A stretch of DNA of 64,000 nt from G963422745 sp963422745 (GCA_963422745.1 OY730477.1:3038001-3102000); one strand, 5' to 3'; positions 7,757-17,997 are shown, counted from the stretch's first letter. The notes: a model not told the origin generated them from the letters alone. Translations and numbers: made by a program.

Positions 7757-10604
7757 CGCGGCCGGAGCGTTGTATCGCCCTTTCGTCGGTTCCGAGGTAG
7801 CTGGCGATCACCCGCGGATCGTTTCGCACCTGCGCGGGGCTTCCCTCTGCGATCACAGACCCGGATTCGAGGCAGTAGACACGGTCGCTGATTCCCATCA
7901 CCAGCGGCATGTCGTGCTCGATCACCACCGCCGAGGCGTCGAGTTCGGATTGGATGTGTTTGATCAGCGGTCCAAACGCCTCTGTCTCGCGCTGAGCCAC
8001 ACCTCCTGTCGGTTCGTCGAGAAGCAACACCCGGGCATCGACGGCGAGCAGGCAGCCGAGTTCAACGATGCGACGAGTGCCAGTCGACAAGATGGCAACG
8101 AAGTGGTCGGCGTAGCGCCCAAGTCCCAAATAGTCGATGATCTCGGCGGCTTCGGCTCGTTTGCTGCGTTCATGGCCCAGCGAAGGCGGCACACCGAACA
8201 TCGACGGTAACAACATCGAACGTTGACGAGCCTCAAGCGCTACCTGCAGTGTTTCGCGGACGGTGAGGTCCGGGTAGAGCTTTGCGGCTTGAAAACCCCG
8301 ACCGAGACCCATCCGGTGACGCGACGCGGCAGCGGTGCGGGTGACATCTTGTCCAAGCACCTCAACACGCCCTGTCGCTGGTAGGAAACCGCCGATCGCA
8401 TTGAGCAGCGTGGACTTACCCGCTCCGTTGGTGCCGATCAGACCCACCATCTCGGAATGCTGGACATGAAAGCTCACGGAGTTAACCGCAACGTTGCCAC
8501 CGAACCTGACCGTTATGTCGGTGGCTCGCAACGCCACGCTCCCCGCAGTCACATCGCGCGGGTGCGCACGTGTGGGCACGGTCTTGGCGACCGCTGGTTT
8601 CGGGGGTGCCGGTTCGGCGGGGGGTTGTCGTTGCGCCGCCACCTTGAGCAACCAGTCGCGTACCGCGTAGGCGATCTGTAGCAGGCCGCCAGGGAAGTAC
8701 ATCAACAACACCAGCAGTCCGATGTTGGAGGTGAAGAAACCCTGAAGGTCATGCAGCTTTTCCGGGGTGACCTCAGGCAGGCCCCGGACCCAGAGCGAAC
8801 CAAGAATCGGACCAGCCAACGATCCGAGGCCGCCGATGATGGCGATGACGATCACCTCTAAGGACTCACCAGCACTGAACGTGGTACGGGTAGACAGCGA
8901 AGGCAGCACACTCACCAGCAGTCCGCCTGCCAGGGCGGCAATGGCACCGCTTACGGCGAACGCGGAGAGCTTCGCCCGGGTGGGAGACACCGTCGATGCA
9001 GCCGCGGTCATTTCGTTGTCGCGCACAGCAATGAAGGTGCGTCCAAGGCCCGAGGCCCGGATTCGTCCGCCGACGTAGATGGTTATCAACAAAGCGAACA
9101 GACACAGGTAGTACAGGCTGCGGCGGCTCTCGGAAAAGTCGAGGCCAAGAAACGACGGTGGGACTGCGGGCCGTGGGGCGCTCGATCCTCCATCAAAGAA
9201 GTCCTGGCTGAACATCCAGCGCCCGGATGCCACTGCGAACGCGAGCGTGGTAACGGCCAAGAACAAGCCGCGCACGCGTAACGCGGGGATGCCTATGAGG
9301 ATGGCGAACAGCGTGCCAAGCAAAGTGGCGATGGCGACCGCGACGCCCCAGGGCAGCTCAACGGAGGCGTCGAAGAGGTCGAACGGTATCGGGATGTCGT
9401 GGCCGCGTGTCAGTGCGACTGTTGTCAGCCCACCCACCCCGACGAAGGCGAACTGTCCGAGCGAGACCTGCCCAGACCATCCGGTGAGGATCGTGAGCGA
9501 AAAGGCGATCATCGCCCACAGCAAGATCACCGTCCATGTGAACGTGGCCGACGCAGAGGTGGCTATCAGCGGTACCAAAGCCAGCAGCCCGAACAGCACC
9601 AAAAAGCCGATGCGGTTCATGTGCCGCACCCACCAGATGCCGCGTAGCGACTCGGGCACAGCCTTAACCCGGGGCGACAACGACCAATTGGCCTCCTCAC
9701 GCTGCGAGCGTGCCAACCACAGCACCACGAACAAGACGGCTATGAAGAAGACCAAGTCAACGACGTCTTGATTGGTGGACGACACGTTGGAGCGGATCAG
9801 CTTCTCCACCAAACCAACCCCGAGACCTGCAACCAGAACGCCCGGCAGCGAACGCATGCGGGCCAGCAACGAGACGATCAGTACCCGCAACAGCAGCACC
9901 TCTGCCAGCGCCTGCCCGGTGTCGTCGACCAGCGCCGCTGGAACTCCCGATAGTGGTGCCGACAAGATGGCCGTAGCCCCCGCGAACACCCCGCTGATGG
10001 TCCACACGATCGTGGAAACCCGCCGCGGCGACGTGCCGTACACCCTGGAAGTATCCGGGTTGGACGCAGCGGCTCGCACCGCCAAACCAAAGCGACTGCG
10101 CGTCAAAAACAACGCCAATAGCGCTACGAGCACGGGGACCACTATGACGACGACCAGTTCGCGGGCCTGTAGGCGGATGTGATCGGTGGGTGTCCAAGTG
10201 ACGTCAAAGGGGGTGGGTATCGAGCCTCCAGCGGTGATGTCGGGAAGCCAGGAAACCCGTGCGAGCAACATGATCTGGCCGATACCGATCGTTGCGATCA
10301 GCAGCACCAAACGTGGGGATGTGAACAAGCGTCGGATCACGATCAACTCGACCAGCATCGCGCAGGCACCGCATCCGAGGATCGCCATGGCGAAGGCAAA
10401 CCACCAGTTGATGTCGTAGTTGACGATCAACAACACAAACAGGGCCAGACCGAAAGCACCAAGTTCGCCGTGTGCGAAATTCAACACACCAGTGGAGCGG
10501 TAAATCAGAACGAATCCGGCTGCCAGGGCGGCGTAGGTCAGGCCGGTGACCAGGCCAACAATGATCGCCTGCTGGCCTAGCTCGATGCCCAATACTTCGA
10601 TCAT
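7752..10604 (-). CDS. fused Liv-type permease LivH-LivM and ATPase LivG
   Basis: 950-residue single-chain version of three branched-chain-amino-acid (HAAT) ABC transporter subunits. Residues 1 to about 320 are LivH-like (LTYAALAAGFVLIYRSTGVLNFAHGELGAFG). About 340-680 are LivM-like (LTGWSGQVSLGQFAFVGVGG, then LAVTTLAFAVASG). A Pro/Ala-rich linker leads to a LivG-like ATPase from about 715, with Walker A GTNGAGKST, Walker B LLLDEPT and a signature reading LSTGTRR in place of LSGGQ. The start ATG at 10604 was chosen because MIEVLGIELGQQAIIVGLVTG is the expected LivH N-terminus; the frame is open to 10745. The next gene upstream ends 7 bp away (10612), so the two are surely one operon. It would import amino acids or related small molecules delivered by the two binding proteins at 13-17 kb. 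Confidence 0.9.
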   Translation of the reverse strand: MIEVLGIELGQQAIIVGLVTGLTYAALAAGFVLIYRSTGVLNFAHGELGAFGLALFVLLIVNYDINWWFAFAMAILGCGACAMLVELIVIRRLFTSPRLVLLIATIGIGQIMLLARVSWLPDITAGGSIPTPFDVTWTPTDHIRLQARELVVVIVVPVLVALLALFLTRSRFGLAVRAAASNPDTSRVYGTSPRRVSTIVWTISGVFAGATAILSAPLSGVPAALVDDTGQALAEVLLLRVLIVSLLARMRSLPGVLVAGLGVGLVEKLIRSNVSSTNQDVVDLVFFIAVLFVVLWLARSQREEANWSLSPRVKAVPESLRGIWWVRHMNRIGFLVLFGLLALVPLIATSASATFTWTVILLWAMIAFSLTILTGWSGQVSLGQFAFVGVGGLTTVALTRGHDIPIPFDLFDASVELPWGVAVAIATLLGTLFAILIGIPALRVRGLFLAVTTLAFAVASGRWMFSQDFFDGGSSAPRPAVPPSFLGLDFSESRRSLYYLCLFALLITIYVGGRIRASGLGRTFIAVRDNEMTAAASTVSPTRAKLSAFAVSGAIAALAGGLLVSVLPSLSTRTTFSAGESLEVIVIAIIGGLGSLAGPILGSLWVRGLPEVTPEKLHDLQGFFTSNIGLLVLLMYFPGGLLQIAYAVRDWLLKVAAQRQPPAEPAPPKPAVAKTVPTRAHPRDVTAGSVALRATDITVRFGGNVAVNSVSFHVQHSEMVGLIGTNGAGKSTLLNAIGGFLPATGRVEVLGQDVTRTAAASRHRMGLGRGFQAAKLYPDLTVRETLQVALEARQRSMLLPSMFGVPPSLGHERSKRAEAAEIIDYLGLGRYADHFVAILSTGTRRIVELGCLLAVDARVLLLDEPTGGVAQRETEAFGPLIKHIQSELDASAVVIEHDMPLVMGISDRVYCLESGSVIAEGSPAQVRNDPRVIASYLGTDERAIQRSGRA

Positions 10605-10611
10605 CTTTCGA

Positions 10612-12876
10612 TCATCCGCCTTCGCCTCCAAGGAACACTGCGCGAACGAGATCATCTTGCTGCGCGAGTTCGTGGGCTGGACCCTCGAAACGAACCTGGC
10701 CTTTTTCCATGAAGATGGCACGGTCGGCGAACGCCAAAGCCACATTCAGCGACTGTTCGACTACGACCATCGTCTGTCCCTTCTCCCGCAAACCCTCGAC
10801 CACGCCGAGCAACTCCTGCACCACAACTGGAGCCAATCCCAAGCTCAGCTCGTCAATGAGCAGCACATCGGGTTCATGCACCAAGGCCATAGCCAGCGCC
10901 AGCATCTGCTGCTGACCACCCGAAAGATCGCCGGCAATCTCATCGAGACGTCCCTGCAAAGCATCAAACTGCTCAACCACGTTGTCTATCCGGCTCTGCG
11001 CCTCGTCGGATTCCAGGCTCGATCCGAGCAACGCTGCGCGAAGGTTGTCACCGATGGTGAGATCCCGGAAGATCCCTTCCCCGCCTCGCAACTGCACGAT
11101 CCCGATCCGAAAGCGGGTCTCGGCCTCTGCGTAGGTGATGGTGCGCCCGTTGAGCCGCACCACCCCCCGATCCGGTATACCCAAACCGGAAATTGCCCGC
11201 AGCAGCGTGGATTTCCCGGCACCGTTGGTGCCGAGCAAAGCGACTACCTCGCCTTTGTGCACATCAAGGGCAACGTCAAACAGCACCTGAACGGGCCCGT
11301 AACTGTAGTCAAGGTTGCGGACTTGGAGCACCGGCACTTCCTCGGGTGCCGAGACGATACGCGCCATCTCGGTTTGTTCCTCGTGCATCTCCTCCACGGC
11401 CAGGGATATGTCGCGGCGGATGTAACGGGCGCTCTTGCGGATCAAGTAACCACCGATCAGTGCAGCCGGAGGTGCCACGATCAACATGGCTGTGCGTTCG
11501 CTGTATGCGTCGGAGATCTGACCGGCAATAAGACCGCCAAAAAACCCTCCCATCAAGAAGATAAAGACCGGCAACAGCGCGAAGGCCTGGGAACGGATCC
11601 GGTACGGCGAAACGGCTGCAATGATCGTCGGCGCGGCCACGAAAGCCGCCGAGATGGCTGCTTGGGCCACGGCCATCATCACGATCAACCCGCCCAGCAT
11701 CCGCAAAGGCAAGGCGATCAGGTACACCACACCGGCGAGCATGACAAGGCCCCCGGCATCTCGGACCATTGACTCGGGTGCACTGCGGAATCGTCGATCG
11801 AAATAGCGTCCAGCCAACGGCATCGAAACGATCGAACCGAGCCACATCATCGACTCGACCAAACCTCGATCAAGGGCATCAAGGCCGTAACGGTCCTCCA
11901 ACAACAAATTGAACTGCAAGGGAATGGCGATCAGAGCGAACCCGAGCACTCCGACCCCGACCGCCAAGAAGTAAAATGTGCGAATCTTTCGGAGCCTCGC
12001 CAAGGCGGTGCTCATGGATGGATCGAGTTCGTCAACGTCAAGCGCGTCCTCTGCAAGTATCGCTGCCTGATCAAAACGTCCCCGCTCAGGTTCTTTCATC
12101 CGGATCGCGACAATTCCGAGCACCACTGGCGGTATCGAAACGGCCATTAGAGCCCAGCGCCAGCCTTCGTCTCCGCCGGCGAGAGTTGCCACACCGCCGA
12201 CGATGACCGGCCCGAGCAGTTGACCCAACGGACGACTCATGCCCTCCACTGCGAAGATGCGCGCCCGAGCTGCTATCGGGTAGGTGTCCGCAAGCAGCGA
12301 ATTCGACAGCGGAATCCGGTATGACTGGCCAAGACCACTTCCGGCGCTTGCCCAGAACAACTGGAACGGGTTTACCACCAGACCCATGAGGAAGGTACAC
12401 CCGGCCCAGAAAAGGTTGGCTCCAGGAATGATCGCCACCCGGGTGACCCGATCGGCTAGTGCCGCCATCGGTACCGCCCCCAGCACCAGGGCCACACCGC
12501 TGAAGCCGAGAACACCGAATAGGGCCGTGTCGGAGATGTTGAGGGTGTCTTGGATGTCGGGTGCAAGCACCCGCACCGCCCGTGGGAACTCTACGATCAA
12601 GCCGAGCAGGAACAGCATCACCAAAGTGGACCGTCCACCCACCTTCAGCGCCTCGGGGAGCGACATCGCCTCGTCACCTACACCGGGGAGCAGGTCGTCG
12701 GGCAGCACAACCATCTCGTCGCGTTCGGCCTGTCGGGCTTGACGCTTGGCTTCCTCGTCTAAGACAGCCGCAGCCAACGACGCAGCTTCTTCAACGGGCG
12801 AGTCACCTTCTTCAACGGGCGAGTCGTCAGCCAACACTGGGTTGGATTGCTTCTGCGCCTCACCCTTGAAAGTCAT
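10612..12876 (-). CDS. MFS membrane domain fused to LivF-type ATPase
   Basis: 754 residues. After a 75-residue acidic cytosolic N-terminus (with DSPVEE twice) comes a 12-helix-like major facilitator region (about 80-490), including the MFS motif-A-like stretch ALADRVTR and a central cytoplasmic loop rich in charge. From about residue 514 there is a complete LivF-type ATPase: Walker A GTNGAGKST, signature LSGGQQQ and Walker B LLIDELSLG. It is thus the second ATPase that the LivHMG fusion lacks, tethered to an MFS module. What the MFS part does is unknown; it could transport independently, sense substrate or only anchor the ATPase. Lies 7 bp upstream of the LivHMG fusion. Confidence 0.88.
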   Translation of the reverse strand: MTFKGEAQKQSNPVLADDSPVEEGDSPVEEAASLAAAVLDEEAKRQARQAERDEMVVLPDDLLPGVGDEAMSLPEALKVGGRSTLVMLFLLGLIVEFPRAVRVLAPDIQDTLNISDTALFGVLGFSGVALVLGAVPMAALADRVTRVAIIPGANLFWAGCTFLMGLVVNPFQLFWASAGSGLGQSYRIPLSNSLLADTYPIAARARIFAVEGMSRPLGQLLGPVIVGGVATLAGGDEGWRWALMAVSIPPVVLGIVAIRMKEPERGRFDQAAILAEDALDVDELDPSMSTALARLRKIRTFYFLAVGVGVLGFALIAIPLQFNLLLEDRYGLDALDRGLVESMMWLGSIVSMPLAGRYFDRRFRSAPESMVRDAGGLVMLAGVVYLIALPLRMLGGLIVMMAVAQAAISAAFVAAPTIIAAVSPYRIRSQAFALLPVFIFLMGGFFGGLIAGQISDAYSERTAMLIVAPPAALIGGYLIRKSARYIRRDISLAVEEMHEEQTEMARIVSAPEEVPVLQVRNLDYSYGPVQVLFDVALDVHKGEVVALLGTNGAGKSTLLRAISGLGIPDRGVVRLNGRTITYAEAETRFRIGIVQLRGGEGIFRDLTIGDNLRAALLGSSLESDEAQSRIDNVVEQFDALQGRLDEIAGDLSGGQQQMLALAMALVHEPDVLLIDELSLGLAPVVVQELLGVVEGLREKGQTMVVVEQSLNVALAFADRAIFMEKGQVRFEGPAHELAQQDDLVRAVFLGGEGG

Positions 12877-13059
12877 GATTTCCGAGGAGCTCCTCGTTGC
12901 GATCGGTCAAACATGCAAAGGTCAAACGAACAGGGTCAACCTATAGCGACCGCATAGCTTTGCCCAAAGTGACCGACTTGCGCCATCCGAGCAATAGGGG
13001 AAGAATCATCCGGTCTCGTTTCACGGCAAATTCCGCCGGCACAATCATCAGGGGGACCT
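12877..13059. promoter_or_regulatory. divergent promoter region of the Liv-type system
   Basis: 183-bp gap between the divergent MFS-LivF gene and the first binding-protein gene, so it must contain both promoters. No tandem array has invaded it, unlike most other gaps here. A CCTATAGCG stretch near 12940-12950 could be a -10 region, but I cannot assign one firmly. A purine-rich AGGGGGA at about 13050 serves as ribosome site for the gene at 13060. Confidence 0.4.
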
Positions 13060-14721
13060 ATGGCTGGACTACGAATATTCGCTCCGAGGTGGGTCGTCGT
13101 GCTGGTGGTTCTTGCATTCGTGACGACAGCTTGCGGAGGCGAGGTTGACGAGGGCTCCACGCTAGACCCTGGCGTGACAACAGACCCGGACGTGACAACA
13201 GACCCGGGTGGGCAAGCTGATAACAAGCCGGACGATGATCCCGATCCCCCAACGACCGAGGACCCCGATCCCCCAACGACCGAGGACCCGAACGGCTCCG
13301 CGAATGGCGAACCCAATATTTATGATGATCCCCGCGGCGGGATCTTCGCCGAGTTCCAAGCCAGCTACGACCGCAGCAACCACCCCTTCCAGCAGGCTGA
13401 CGCCGTGTGTCTACCCCACACTGCCGCAGCCGACCGGGTGGACACCGATCCCGGCATCAGCGCAGACACCATCTCCATTGCGCACATTCGTTCCCGTCTT
13501 GAGGACACCGCTGCCTTTGGCTTCTACGTTCCTGTCGGCGATCCTGCTTTAATGTTTGAGACGTTGGTGGACTACATAAACAACACCTGCGGAGGGATCC
13601 GCGGCCGTATGTTGGATCTGCACACAATTGAAGTGCCGATCTTGGGCCAAACCGTTGACGAGGACCGTAACGCCGCCTGTATTGAAGCCACCGAAGATCA
13701 CAACGCCGTCATCACGATGAACTCCAGCGGCTTTCAGGGTTCGGCCAACCTGTGCCTCGTTGAAGCACAACAATCGGCGTTTATCTCCACACAGGGCCAA
13801 CCTCTTGAATGGATGGAGCGCGGCGAAGGCAGACTCGTGTCGATCTCCAACGCGAATGAGGAGAGCCTCAAGTTCCTCTTGGACTATCTGCTGGAATCTG
13901 GAGTTCTCGAAGGGGCCGTGGTGGGTGTGGCCATGCCTGACACGCCAGGTCAACCCGAGTCGGTGAACGACGGTCTTGTGCAACCTCTACGTGACGCAGG
14001 CATTGAGGTGATCGCCGACGTGATCGGCTGCGGAGGCGGGTCCCTCTGCTCGGTCGGCGTAACCGAGTCGGTCAGCAACATGCGCGATGCAGGCATCACG
14101 GTGTTCTTCAACGTGTTGAACATCCTCAGCGCCCCCGGCTATATCGCAGAGATGGCGGCGCAAGGCTTCCAACCCGGAGACGTCCAATTCTATGCCTCGG
14201 ACTTCAACTCCCAGACCAGCGAGTTGGTATCGGGTCAGATCACCAACGATCCTGCCGCTGGCGCGCTCTATAACGGCGCAACCATGGTCGACTACCGAAG
14301 CACCGGCGACTATCGCTCCTCAACTTACAATCCGACAGTCTGGCAGCAAACCTGCGCCGACGTCTACAACGAAAACAACCCTGACGGCAACTACCATAAA
14401 TGGCAGGACCAGGGTGGCGATTCGAGCTGGGGAATGGTGGCTTCTGTTTGTTCCATTCTGCGCATCGCAGCCAGAGCCATTTACGACGCCGGTGACAACC
14501 CAACCATTGCAGACGTACAAGAGAGCTTGCGGAACCTGGGCCCCATCGACCTGGGGCCGATGACCCCGGCCTCGGTTGTGCCAGGCAAGACCCAGTCCCC
14601 GGACGCCATGCAGAGCCTTAACTGGGAATTCCCCTGCGAACAGCCCTACCCCTACACCATGAACAACGGCAACGACGTATGCGTCACCGGCAACAACGAC
14701 TGGTGGCCAATATCTCGCTAG
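13060..14721 (+). CDS. lipoprotein substrate-binding protein of the Liv-type ABC system (copy 1)
   Basis: 553 residues. Signal peptide with a lipobox ending in TTAC|GGE (cleavage before about Cys26), then an acidic Thr/Pro linker containing DPDPPTTE twice, then a type-1 periplasmic binding-protein fold (ADTISIAHIRSRLEDTAAFGF, IEVPILGQTVDEDRNAACIEATEDHNAVITMNSSGF). It should capture a small ligand outside the membrane and deliver it to the LivHMG/MFS-LivF transporter encoded divergently. The ligand is not predictable. The first ATG after AGGGGGA was used. It is close in sequence to the next gene, so the pair is a tandem duplication with divergent linkers. Confidence 0.87.
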   Translation: MAGLRIFAPRWVVVLVVLAFVTTACGGEVDEGSTLDPGVTTDPDVTTDPGGQADNKPDDDPDPPTTEDPDPPTTEDPNGSANGEPNIYDDPRGGIFAEFQASYDRSNHPFQQADAVCLPHTAAADRVDTDPGISADTISIAHIRSRLEDTAAFGFYVPVGDPALMFETLVDYINNTCGGIRGRMLDLHTIEVPILGQTVDEDRNAACIEATEDHNAVITMNSSGFQGSANLCLVEAQQSAFISTQGQPLEWMERGEGRLVSISNANEESLKFLLDYLLESGVLEGAVVGVAMPDTPGQPESVNDGLVQPLRDAGIEVIADVIGCGGGSLCSVGVTESVSNMRDAGITVFFNVLNILSAPGYIAEMAAQGFQPGDVQFYASDFNSQTSELVSGQITNDPAAGALYNGATMVDYRSTGDYRSSTYNPTVWQQTCADVYNENNPDGNYHKWQDQGGDSSWGMVASVCSILRIAARAIYDAGDNPTIADVQESLRNLGPIDLGPMTPASVVPGKTQSPDAMQSLNWEFPCEQPYPYTMNNGNDVCVTGNNDWWPISR

Positions 14722-15157
14722 GCACACACTGACTTTCTTGGCGGCTGATTTCTTGGCGGGTGGCTGGTTCTCTTGGCGGCCAGAGACGTTTTCCTGAAGC
14801 CCAAGGGCGAACAGCATGCGGGTACAAAACCATAGGTGTCTTGGGGGAGGCCAGAGGCGTTCCCTGAAGCCCAAGGCAACAGCCCAGATAGGTCAATTGA
14901 GGACGGCCCACCTGCACTAGGCCCACACGGACTTCCTAGTGGCTGATCTCTTTCTGGCCAGAGACGTTCCCGGAAGCCCAAGGCGAACAGCCATCGTGCA
15001 GCTCAATGACACGACCACGTCAACCAGAGACGTACCCTGAAGCCCAAGGCGAACAGCCCGAACCTGGCTCAGTCACAGTAATTTTGGCCTTGTATCATGA
15101 AAACGCCTAAACAAAACTGGCCCAACCCTCCCCCCGGGTAAGAAATTGAGGTGGTTC
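14722..15157. repeat. degenerate repeats between the two binding-protein genes
   Basis: A core of about 35 bp (CCAGAGACGTTCCCTGAAGC then CCAAGGCGAACAGCC) occurs four times, near 14780, 14850, 14960 and 15022, with irregular spacing; CTTGGCGG/TGGCTG fragments are also repeated. Reads as an older, decaying array. No gene seen. The ribosome site of the next gene is at its right end. Confidence 0.8.
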
Positions 15158-16753
15158 ATGTCCGATCTGCAAAGGCCTATCCGCGGCTGGAGTATCGCAG
15201 TTGGACTTGCATTGCTTGCCGCTGCCTGCGGCGGCGAAGTGAACGAAACCACCGACGACCCCGTCATAACGGAACCTGCCAACGAAGAAACCGACATTGA
15301 TCCCACGGACAGTGTTGGTTCCGGTGGTCCAGTCCCCGGCGCACCTAACATCTATGATGATCCAAGGGGCGGAATCTTCGCGGATTTCCAGGCTGGCTAC
15401 GACCGTGGCGATCATCCCTTCCAGCAGGTTGACGCCGTGTGTCTGCCCCATCCCGCCGCAGCCGACCGGGTAGACACCGATCCCGGCATCACCGCAGACA
15501 CCATCTCGGTCGTGCACGTGCGTACCCGACTTGAAGATGCGGCAGCCATCGGCTTCGGTGCCCCAGTGGGCGACCCTGCATTGATGTTCGAGACTCTCGT
15601 TGACTACATCAACAACACCTGCGGAGGGATCCGCGGTCGCATGTTGGATCTGCACACAATCGAGGTGCCGATCTTGGGCGACACCGTGGAGGAAGACAAG
15701 AATGCGGCCTGCATTGAGGCAACCGAAGATCACAACGCTGTCATCACCATGAACTCGTCCGGCTTCGGGAGCACGGCCGTACTGTGTTTCGTTGAGGAGC
15801 ATGAGGCGGCGTTTGTCATCACCGAAGGGGAGTCTTTAGATTGGATGGAGCGCGGCGAGGGCCGACTCGTGTCGATGTCCAACGCCACCGAGGAGAGCTT
15901 CGAGTTCCTTCTCGCATTTCTGCTGGAGTCGGGTGCTCTTGAAGGAGCTGTGGTGGGTGTTGCCGCACCAGATACCCCCGGCCAACCGGAGGCGATCAGG
16001 GATGGCCTCGTGCAACCACTGCTTGACTCTGGCATTGAGGTTGTCCACGACGTGATCGGCTGCGGAGGCGGGGAGTTCTGCGCGATCGGTGTGAGTGAGT
16101 CGGTGACCAACATGCGCAATGCTGGAATCACCGTGTTCTTTAACGTGTTGAACCTCCTCAGCGCCCCGGTTTACATCGCCGAGATGGCTGCGCAGGGCTT
16201 CGAACCCGGAGATGTCCAGTTCTACGCCACGGACTTCAACTCCCAGACGGCCGAGTTGGTTGTAGGCCAGATTTCCAACAACCCCGCCGCCGGAGCCCTA
16301 TATAACGGTGCAATTATGGTTGATGGCCGACCCGTCGGTGAGTATCGCCTACCTGGCTACAGCCCTACGATCTGGGAGCAGACGTGTAACGACGTCTATA
16401 GCGAAAACAATTCCGAGGGGTACCACCACAAATGGCAAGACCAGGGTGGCGATTCTGCCTTCGGAATGGTGGCCGAGTCGTGTTCGATACTACGGGTCGC
16501 GGCCAGAGCCCTATACAACGCTGGCGACAACCCAACCATTGCGGACGTGCACGAGAGCCTGAGGACCCTCGGCCCGATCGACAACGGCTGGATGATCCCG
16601 GCCTCTGTGGAGCGTGGCAAACCTCAGGCTCCTAACGCCGTGCAGCGCATCACCTGGCAGTTCCCCTGCGATCAGCCTTACCCCTTCGTGATGCCCAACG
16701 GCAACAAGGCGTGCCTCACCGGCAACGAAGACTGGTGGCTTGTAACTCGCTAA
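15158..16753 (+). CDS. lipoprotein substrate-binding protein of the Liv-type ABC system (copy 2)
   Basis: 531-residue paralogue of the preceding binding protein, with long identical stretches (ADRVDTDPGI, ALMFETLVDYINNTCGGIRG, ITMNSSGF). A lipoprotein signal ends in LAAAC|GGE. A TTG at 15146 is also in frame, but the ATG at 15158 sits six bases after GAGG and is the better start. The linker after the lipidated cysteine lacks the DPDPPTTE repeats of copy 1. Two binding proteins for one transporter would widen substrate range or affinity. Confidence 0.87.
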   Translation: MSDLQRPIRGWSIAVGLALLAAACGGEVNETTDDPVITEPANEETDIDPTDSVGSGGPVPGAPNIYDDPRGGIFADFQAGYDRGDHPFQQVDAVCLPHPAAADRVDTDPGITADTISVVHVRTRLEDAAAIGFGAPVGDPALMFETLVDYINNTCGGIRGRMLDLHTIEVPILGDTVEEDKNAACIEATEDHNAVITMNSSGFGSTAVLCFVEEHEAAFVITEGESLDWMERGEGRLVSMSNATEESFEFLLAFLLESGALEGAVVGVAAPDTPGQPEAIRDGLVQPLLDSGIEVVHDVIGCGGGEFCAIGVSESVTNMRNAGITVFFNVLNLLSAPVYIAEMAAQGFEPGDVQFYATDFNSQTAELVVGQISNNPAAGALYNGAIMVDGRPVGEYRLPGYSPTIWEQTCNDVYSENNSEGYHHKWQDQGGDSAFGMVAESCSILRVAARALYNAGDNPTIADVHESLRTLGPIDNGWMIPASVERGKPQAPNAVQRITWQFPCDQPYPFVMPNGNKACLTGNEDWWLVTR

Positions 16754-16804
16754 CGGGGTTTCTCGCGTACATCTACGTGCGCGCTCAGTAGTCATCTTGA
16801 ACTA

Positions 16805-17232
16805 TCGGTCGGTCTCGCACCAACCAGCAGGTCAGATGGTCGACACGCAGGTCAACACCCGCACCTGCACATGCGTCTCACAACAACCAGCGGGGCCTTG
16901 GCCAACCACAACAACTGTCGCTCAGATGGTCGACACGCAGGTCAACACTGCACACGCACGAGCATCTCACACCAACCAGCAGGTCAGATGATCGACACGC
17001 AAGCCAACACTGCACACGCACGAGCATCTCACACCAACCAGCAGGTCAGATGATCGACACGCAAGCCAACACTGCACACGCACGAGCATCTCACACCAAC
17101 CAGCGGGGCCTTGGCCAACCACAACAAAACACGAAGACTGTTGAATGCCGGTCTCGCACCAACCCGTCGCTCAGATGGTCGACACGCAAGTCGACACTGC
17201 GCAAGCATGTGCGTCTCGCACCCAACCAGTCG
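16805..17232. repeat. 62-bp tandem array with longer variants
   Basis: CAGATGGTCGACACGC or its variant recurs at 16833, 16923, 16985, 17047 and 17172. The 62-bp step is exact in the middle; a 28-bp extra block (GGGGCCTTGGCCAACCACAA) makes the 90- and 125-bp steps. It fills the gap between the convergent binding-protein and hydrolase genes. No gene seen. Confidence 0.93.
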
Positions 17233-17244
17233 GTCAGTTGGCCT

Positions 17245-17970
17245 TTATCCGAGACGACGGCGTAAGAGGCTGTGCACCCGCTCCCAGTGGAGTTCTGACG
17301 CGTCACGGTTGTAGCGCGGCCCTCCCGGAGGGGCGTATCCGTGTTCGGCGTTGGTGATCCAATCCAAGGTGTAGTCAACCTCGGCGGTGTCGAGTGATTC
17401 GCGAAACACCCGCATTGTCTCCGGCGGTGCCGTGGCGTCGTTGTCGCACCATCCGAGGTATATCTCGGCGCGAACGTTGTCGAGGCCCAGATGGGGAGAA
17501 TCGGTGCCGTCACGTACCATCCAAGCACCATGGATGGAGGCCACGGCAGCCATACGTTCGGGCATCGCCCGAGCCAGCGACACCGCCAGTCCGCCACTCA
17601 TGCAGAACCCAACCGCACCGACAGCGCCATCGCTGGCTGCGGGATCGCCAGCTGCGAAGTCCAGCATTGCTTCGGCGTCTCCGATGATGTTGGTCGGGTT
17701 GACGGTGAACATCAACTCCATGCGGCGATGCATCTCCTCATCGCTCGATCCGAATTCGCGGAACTCGCTGCCTCGGTAGAACAGGAACGGCATCATCACG
17801 TAGTAGCCAGCAGAAGCGAGCCGCATTGACATGTCGTGTAACGATCCACGGATACTCGGAGCGTCCATCAGGTAAAGCACCACCGGCGCCGGGCCGCCGT
17901 GTTCGGGATGGCGGACAAAGGTCTTCATGACGCCATCCGCTGTGGATAGGTCAATTTCTCGCTCGATCAT
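17245..17970 (-). CDS. dienelactone hydrolase family protein
   Basis: 241-residue alpha/beta hydrolase of the dienelactone hydrolase family. The triad is visible: nucleophile C123 in GFCMSGG, Asp at 176 or 178 (WCDNDAT), and H210 (AEHGYAPPG). Family members hydrolyse cyclic lactones from chloroaromatic degradation or related esters; most actinobacterial homologues have no proven substrate. Cytosolic, no signal peptide. It stands alone between a repeat array and tRNA-Ala. Confidence 0.88.
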   Translation of the reverse strand: MIEREIDLSTADGVMKTFVRHPEHGGPAPVVLYLMDAPSIRGSLHDMSMRLASAGYYVMMPFLFYRGSEFREFGSSDEEMHRRMELMFTVNPTNIIGDAEAMLDFAAGDPAASDGAVGAVGFCMSGGLAVSLARAMPERMAAVASIHGAWMVRDGTDSPHLGLDNVRAEIYLGWCDNDATAPPETMRVFRESLDTAEVDYTLDWITNAEHGYAPPGGPRYNRDASELHWERVHSLLRRRLG

Positions 17971-17997
17971 CTCTGCATCCAGAAGTTACTCCGACAG

